64,000 nt of DNA from Corythucha ciliata (taxonomy: Eukaryota > Arthropoda > Insecta > Hemiptera > Tingidae): assembly GCA_038030265.1 (NCBI GenBank), contig CM075939.1, positions 36,561,253 to 36,625,252 of the forward strand, written 5' to 3'. How positions within the stretch are numbered: the first letter of the stretch is position 1; each line of letters opens with the position of its first letter. The position numbers were made by a program, and so were the translations under genes. Under the pieces are notes generated by a model, which worked only from the letters and a program-made list of their open reading frames with translations, had not been told where the DNA came from and made no database searches. Positions 59,320 through 64,000 of the stretch are shown here, piece by piece.

Positions 59320-59453
59320 GTATAAAATAACGAAAAATTGCAAACCTTTCTCAGTCGGTCGTTTGTTTCGCTCACATTATAATACGCTTCCACTCCGTTC
59401 AAAAGCACCACAACTTCAAAAATTAAAACAATTAATACTCCTACTGAGGCCAT
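55366..59453 (-). CDS. Osiris-family (DUF1676) secreted/membrane protein, three exons, 276 aa
   Basis: Minus-strand exons 59453-59346, 56161-55744 and 55670-55366, GT-AG borders and agreeing phases. Exon 1 encodes a signal peptide (MASVGVLIVLIFEVVVLLNG, VEA) and YYNVSETNDRLRK. Exon 2 starts VFCSKQYSLNCLKLDLIS, the two-Cys region of Osiris proteins, and continues through the DUF1676 region (FPGVYLSHRF, LSVKLLDPNAMS). The exon 2/3 junction gives GRKKGG, the basic stretch before the hydrophobic AAVGMAALAALAGKALMTSM segment. The tail is Gly-rich, then HARHYDTERMASDPGFYRRS. Osiris proteins act in endosome/cuticle-related secretion of epidermal cells. Intron 1 (3184 bases) contains another gene on the same strand; intron 2 is 73 bases. 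Identification is good; the exon 1 join is inferred from phase and signal peptide. Confidence 0.82.
56545..56600 (-). repeat. tRNA-derived SINE relic
   Basis: On the minus strand the order 'gtggctacagggcgtgc' then 'gagttcgaac' looks like degenerate box A and box B of a Pol III promoter. No complete cloverleaf forms. It lies in intron 1 of the Osiris gene. Confidence 0.35.
57455..58891 (-). CDS. Outer dynein arm docking complex protein, CCDC63/CCDC114 (ODAD1) type, intronless
   Basis: A single uninterrupted 478-codon frame, almost entirely heptad-rich coiled coil, starting MSKRQKSGKRSSDSESAKMA. A basic RRRRRRRG patch lies at 76-83. The hallmark of the family, ENFAVFNYVNEVNCESE, lies at about 324-340, preceded by IYVKTKEVDAMCDIYKTNED. 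Members anchor outer dynein arms to axonemal doublets; in arthropods this means sperm (and sensory-neuron) cilia. Usual members are 500-670 aa, so this is slightly short at the C-terminus. The gene sits wholly within intron 1 of the Osiris gene in the same orientation. Lack of introns suggests a retrogene or intron loss. Which paralogue (CCDC63 or CCDC114) cannot be told. Confidence 0.85.
   Translation of the reverse strand: MSKRQKSGKRSSDSESAKMARLQLARLNRQYKVMESSRVTYEEEMQIQLGRQHALLQILTEEKENLCSDERMLMTRRRRRRRGVKVQPKKLVNLFETKLTLEKQVRQAKNDLNETQRQLFSAGNELMALRSKKLTGFKKSSQLIQELMCRTSLLESKLNIAHVEMNKVMANNGRHRREIEALLKERQRFKQQFEDRIQLLRNGKQTIIDLIEQATIAFEHREEAQAKLDSLVEKNVTLQESHTQQMRDLDRLLFADSQRVQFLTIKGHNRECQDSAAKREATSRKQDMLNLRKAYSKIIASISIYVKTKEVDAMCDIYKTNEDENFAVFNYVNEVNCESESLHDAAKAVKKKIENEKALKVERVAQQADDVHNLQEELDSLSLAVENAQRERQSIADSLETVVNRLDEIISIVRCGDSPFYQLLDDRSRVTLSNVNLFLQVLEKQTEDVVKTIRGQETIGSRRPTPSPRVVISSADKC
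58892..59345 (-). other. Osiris intron 1, 5' part, with a 38-base A/T homopolymer
   Basis: Holds the likely promoter of the nested docking gene and a run of about 38 A (plus strand, 59281-59318) only some 28 bases from the exon 1 donor. A poly(A) run this long may be a retroposon tail or a slippage product. Confidence 0.5.
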
Positions 59454-60909
59454 TTTTGGCGCCTGTTTTGGGTCCGTTCAGTCTCTCTCACTCACTCTCT
59501 CTCTCTCTCTCTGTCTATATCAACGGACAACCGCAACACTTAGGCGTATGGACCGGACGACCCTCGAGAAAAGCTCTATATTCGTCCCACCCCTTCCCAC
59601 GACCGTGGAGTGACCAAGTTTTCCTTGGAAGGGGGGAAAAATGTGCGATGTAAAAAAAAAAGGAAAGCCAACGACTGGGGGGGAAACTATTTGAAGGGGG
59701 AAGAAAATCTTGTTTACAAGAAATAAAATGGAACAGGTTAGGGGGGAAGAAATGAAAGGAAAATGACCGCGCTTCTTCATTGAAGTTGCATAGTTGTTAA
59801 TTGGGGGGGAGGGGTGAAGGGTGGCAGGGTTGTCGAGGTGCTAAAGGGAGAAAAGGAGCCTACTTCCTTCGCTTTCATTGACTTTTACAGAGTCTACTCA
59901 AATTTGATACACCTTTTTTTGCATGATTTGCCCTAGGAGTGGGAACCATTCAACGTTGAGGTCCTCTCAAACTGGTGAAAATGACTACGAAGAGGCCAGT
60001 TGGACCAAAAAAAAAAAACGGTCGATGACAATGCTGATTTAAAACTTTCCCACTTTTGCCGAAATTACGAAAACTCTCCTCGGATATTTTTCAACAAATA
60101 AGCCGCCATTTTAAAGCGCATTTAACCGTCTGGTGGGAGGGGGGATGAGAATCATCACTTTCCATCAGAAGAAGATCAAGCATAGGGTCGTCTGTTTTAG
60201 AATTTACTAACTGTTCCCTCCAACTAATAGAGCCTGCCAGAGCCTTGATTTCCAGGCGACAACAATGAACTTGAAAACGAGGAAAAAATATGGCCCAAAC
60301 CGAGGACATACTTTTTTTGATGAGAAAATACGCAAAATGTAATTAATATTTTTTGTTGGCAAACTGGCAAACCCCGCACGTATACCTTGATTTCATTCTG
60401 GCAAGTCTCAATGAGGAAGCTTCACATTTTCCACAAATATTTTTTTCGATTAGGCATATCAATCCTTCCATGTATTTTTTATTTATTAACAAAAGTTGGC
60501 ATATTTTAAATCCCGCCAAAACGAACATTTTCCGCAACGTAATATCCCTTGTATTCTCTGTCTTTATGAATAAGTTGAATAAGAGATTTAATAATGAATA
60601 AGAACTTAATTATGAATAATGAATAAGTTCTGCCCCATGAAACTTCCTCATAGTCTAGATCATTCTTATATTATAGCATTCTTCTCACTAATAGTAATAG
60701 ACAAGAACATTCTTATGGTATTCGCATGCAATTTACATTTATTAGGCGAATCGTCTCACCTGTGGCATTTGGAACAAAGGAACTATGCTATCACTACACT
60801 CCAATTGCAGCAGACACCTCCTCATGGGTGTCTCCTCGCGGAATCTTGGCCCATTTCACCTCCAAAGTTGCCTTCGCAGCCGACAGCCGATGCCCCACTG
60901 AGTTCGCAT
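59454..60909. other. Intergenic region upstream of the Osiris gene
   Basis: Contains a CT microsatellite (about 59482-59511), probable Osiris promoter sequence and, toward 60600-60909, AT-rich DNA that may be the 5' part of the following LINE. No domain-bearing ORF. Confidence 0.4.
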
Positions 60910-61439
60910 GAATGACTATAAAAAAAAACCGTAAGCCATTGTACCTCAAACTTGACCTTAATTCATTTCAACATGCAAAGCCTTTCGAACAAATTACTTG
61001 AACTTAAAGGGTTTACTCTTGCAAGATCCGACGTATCTGTACTTTGTCTTACGGAACACTGGTTCAGGGATGATGCCGTAAATTTATATGTACCTCAGGG
61101 TTTCTATTGCGCCTCTAGTTTTTGCCGAACCTCAACTAAGAATGGTGGTTCGGCTATTTTCCTGAAATCCAACCTTCTATCTACCAGTCTCGATCGATTA
61201 AAAGAACTCTCTGCTGAGCTTGTCTTGGAAATCTCTGCAACACGTATTTTGAATCCAGAGCTCTTAGTTACTGTGGTCTACCGACCGCCGGCTTCTCCGT
61301 CTCGTCAGTTTATGAGGATTTTCGCCGAACTCCTCTCCGCTTTAACGAATTTTAACGCTCCTACTGTCATCCTCGGTGACTTCAACATCCACCTTAAGAA
61401 TCTTGAGGACGGAGAGTGCTTGGATTTCCACGCGTTGAT

Positions 61440-61914
61440 TAATAGCTTTGGTACAAATTAGATAAGTAGCCGTAGTTGCCTACGTTGTCAGTCATACCTT
61501 GTTGAGGTGTATCCAAGACAGACCGGTTTCGTCTGTTCGGCATCTTCAGTGTTTGAACGTCTACTGACGAAACAATGAAAATCAAGAACCAGAACCAAAA
61601 CCGAAACCTCGAAACCTGAATCAAGAAACAGAAAATAACGGACTTTTTTGTCCAAACAACACCTGCAAAGTGAAGGGAACAGGGAAAACCCAGGGGGGGG
61701 GAAGGGTACATAAGGGGACACACACACGACGGTAACTCAGTTTTCAGTAGACGTTCAAACACTGAAGATGCCGAACAGGCGAAACCGGTGTGTCTTGGAC
61801 ACACCTCAACAATGTATGACTGACAACGTAGGCAACTACGGCTACTTATCTAATTTGTATTATTGTACACCTTTTATATATAACGATGTTACTAACCCTA
61901 ATAATAGCTTTGGT
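61440..61914. mobile_element. Palindromic insertion (449 bp) with 13-bp target duplication inside the LINE
   Basis: TAATAGCTTTGGT occurs at 61440-61452 and 61902-61914, bordering the inserted 61453-61901. The insert has long inverted arms (about 61453-61565 and 61745-61858; outer ends 'acaaattagataagtagcc' and its complement), a short C/G-containing centre, and a 43-base unpaired tail. Each arm contains CTGAAGA...GAAAC, the core boxes of a hammerhead-type ribozyme. A variable-length target duplication with inverted terminal parts fits a Penelope-like derivative better than a cut-and-paste MITE. A partial relative lies at 36505-36612. Confidence 0.7.
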
Positions 61915-62341
61915 TTTAGAGCAACGGTATCCGAATGCACGAGGGTCAGTCCGACTAGAAAGAGTTCCATCTTGGACAACGTGATCTGATAACAAATATC
62001 CACTACTGGTTCGCCGTAAAAAGGTGTGAACATACTTTTTTGATCATTTCGCCCAAGAAATCGTGGTTCGCAGCCCGTTGCCTCAATTGCACGGTAGGAC
62101 ACCTCTCGGTCAAACAAGTCAGTCTCATGATCGGAATCTTCTGCATCTACGGTCTCTCCTGCAACAGCCTGGACTTTGGTTTCCCATTTACAGTCTGGTT
62201 TCCTCCAACGAAGCGGCTCAACTGTTTATCGATGTTTTTATTAGCATTAGCGACGCGGCTTGCCCCTGGACTTTAATTACAGCTAAACAGCAGTCTCGAC
62301 ATAAGTGGTTTACTTCAGATCTCAGAAGAATGCGAGACCAC

Positions 62342-63180
62342 TATTGGCGATTGTAGCTATCACTAGCGGCGCTAGTGTCGTGTGATAATATGAAACCGGT
62401 ACTCCCCACATTTATGTTAAATGATAACAAGTTTTGTGTTTTTTTTAAGTGTTTTTTCGTGGTCAACGTCAGTCACATAACGGGAAGAAAGTAGTCAGTT
62501 GGCCTAATGTGACGAAAACAGAAGAACATGATTTCTGATACATTTATACTCAAACGTCAAGCTAGCTCCCAAGCCTCGCGGCGCGGGTCGACTTTCTCCC
62601 AACACTGGGCTAATTGATAGCTGACATCGTTGAACCCTCAATTTTTGGGAAACAATGAAATGACAATGCTGTGTCTCGGTTACGACGGGAAGAGCAACCA
62701 AAAACAGCAGTTTTCTCTGGATTCACCCTTCAGAGACATCCCACGAGCGCCTTATCCTTTCTTCATTGGTACTCGCCTGCTCACCGTTTCGTTCTAGTGC
62801 TCAGAGAATGGCACGGGTTCAGCAAAATGGGCGAAAACGTTTTTGAATCGGTGTTTTTGGGTTTTCTTGCTCCAACAAATGGCCGACAGTGAGTTTCAGT
62901 TCGGGTGTACTACGCACCCGCATAACCGTCTTGTTTTCTTGATTTGGTGATGCCAAAGGTACAATATCGAGGCCTCCTCATCACCGTCACATTATTTAGC
63001 CGTAGTTCACAGTAAAAAAGTGTCACTGACCAACATTTTTGATACATGAACTTCCTCATTGTAGAAAACCTTTGTTTTAGTTTGTTGTCAAATGACAACA
63101 ACAAATCACATGGAGTACCGGACTCAATGTTTCTCTGAAACGCCGCCAGATATCGTATCCCTTAGCTACAATCGCCAATA
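62342..63180. mobile_element. Non-autonomous TIR DNA transposon (835 bp) inside the LINE
   Basis: Termini TTGGCGATTGTAGCTA (62344) and its exact complement ending at 63178, flanked on both sides by TA, suggest a Tc1/mariner-like insertion. The LINE coding sequence stops at one edge and resumes at the other. The interior (for example the palindrome 'cactagcggcgctagtg' just inside the left end) encodes no transposase. Confidence 0.7.
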
Positions 63181-64000
63181 TGTCTCTTTTACACATGTCA
63201 CGTTTCGTTGCTGACCCTCCCTCTGGTCCTCGAGAGTCTTTTGTCTCAGCGAGGAAGGAGTATCGATCCTCTTTGAAAGCCGCCAAGATCGGCTTCAATT
63301 ACAATCTTATTGAGTCTTCAGCCAATAGGACAAAAGCAGCTTCGAAAGTGGTACAATCTGAGATAAAAAGCCCAATCCTCGGCACACCTCGCGTCTGCCC
63401 TGGAGGGGAGAAGCTCACCGCCGACGGTTTCAACAAGTTTTTTATTAAGGCAGCAGCTGATTGCATTGGCAAACTTCAAAAATCTCAGTTTCATTTTAAG
63501 GACTTCATGCCGCCCGTAAATTATGGATTCGGTTTCACGGAGGTCACTGTGCAGGAAGTTTTCGAAACTATCAAGGCCTTGAAGAGGGTTCATTCCCATG
63601 ACTTTTATGGGCTGACTGCAGAAATGATGCTGTCTTGCGCGGATATCGTGGCTGAGCCTCTGTCTCACCTATTCAATTCCTTTCTTCGCGATGGCGCCTT
63701 TCCGGATGTTCCCAAGATTTCAAGAGTAGTTCCGATTCACAAAAAGGCTCGGCGGAGTACTCTAATTATCGGCCCATTTCAGTCATTCCAATTTTCACCA
63801 AGGTTTTTGAAGCCCTCCTCGCAATGCAACTAGTCCAGTACTTCGAAAGTAACAATTTATTCAGTGAATCTCCATTCGGTTTCCGGTCGGGTAGATCCAC
63901 AACCAAGGCCACGACTTCCATCCTTCAAGAATGCTTGAAGAGCCTCGAGCGCCAGGACGTGACTGCATTTCGGCTGTTTGACTTGACCAAAGCGTTCGAT

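Larger units (their letters stand above)
60910..64000 (+). mobile_element. LINE (CR1/Jockey-like), defective and interrupted, runs off the window
   Basis: An apurinic endonuclease domain (60952-61461) has LIHFNMQSLSNKL, LCLTEHWF, VVYRPPASP and ILGDFNIHL. The linker resumes after an insertion (GFRATVSECTRVSPTRKS, then a stop). Pre-RT residues (HKWFTSDLRRMRDHY) end at a second insertion, and RT begins 63180-63833 (ARKEYRSSLKAAKIGFN, DGFNKFFIKAAAD, RDGAFPDVPKISRVVPIHKK). A frame change near 63760 follows; FGFRSGRSTTKAT and FDLTKAFD appear in the new frame at the window end. Several stops make it non-functional. Confidence 0.85.

Overview
The window is nuclear DNA of an arthropod, most likely a pancrustacean. 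The evidence is intron-containing genes with GT-AG junctions, a Broad-Complex (BR-C) gene with alternative zinc-finger exons, an Osiris (DUF1676) gene, a eukaryotic tRNA-Cys, and LINE, BEL/Pao, hAT and MULE elements. I cannot decide between crustacean and hexapod. A 500-base run of N (35020-35519) shows it is a draft scaffold. All exon models were made by eye from splice sites, reading phase and family motifs.

Layout. 1-1493: diverged short repeats, then unassigned intron-like DNA. 1494-6379 (+): 3' part of a BR-C gene, with the end of the BTB domain, linker exons and three mutually exclusive zinc-finger terminal exons that all enter in the same phase; the first half of the BTB domain lies outside the window. 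6380-10728: AT-rich, no gene seen. 10904-12167 (-): broken BEL/Pao fragment. 13220-13605 (-): possible membrane-protein exon. 14010-25460: repeat-dominated, with a 2.2-kb tandem duplication carrying two MULE-like transposase relics and a young 5'-truncated LINE with an intact RT/RNase H frame and a 13-bp target-site duplication. 25612-28245 (+): complete 11-exon gene of the GON4L/mute type (632 aa). 28856-39290: MITEs, hAT elements, diverged repeats, the assembly gap and long inverted repeats. 39362-45443 (+): BEL/Pao element with both LTRs and a 5-bp target duplication, but a broken coding region. 45879-45950 (+): tRNA-Cys(GCA). 46357-48009 (-): four-exon WS/DGAT-like acyltransferase (479 aa). 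49000-52310: more diverged repeats. 53322-53657 (-): small secreted glycoprotein-like ORF. 55366-59453 (-): three-exon Osiris gene whose 3.2-kb first intron contains, on the same strand, an intronless outer-dynein-arm docking gene (CCDC63/CCDC114 type, 478 aa). 60910-64000 (+): second LINE, interrupted by a palindromic insertion and a TIR transposon and running off the window end.

The host genes do not form a pathway: BR-C (ecdysone-response transcription factor), GON4L (chromatin/histone-locus regulator), WS/DGAT (neutral-lipid synthesis), Osiris (cuticle-associated) and the dynein-docking factor (sperm axoneme) look like independent genes separated by repeat-rich DNA. The observations most worth checking are the in-frame polyQ extension behind a TGA in one BR-C isoform, the His-to-Glu change in the acyltransferase motif, the gene nested in the Osiris intron, a hammerhead-like core in a palindromic insertion, and several families of very diverged ~30-bp tandem repeats, one carried inside a hAT-type element.
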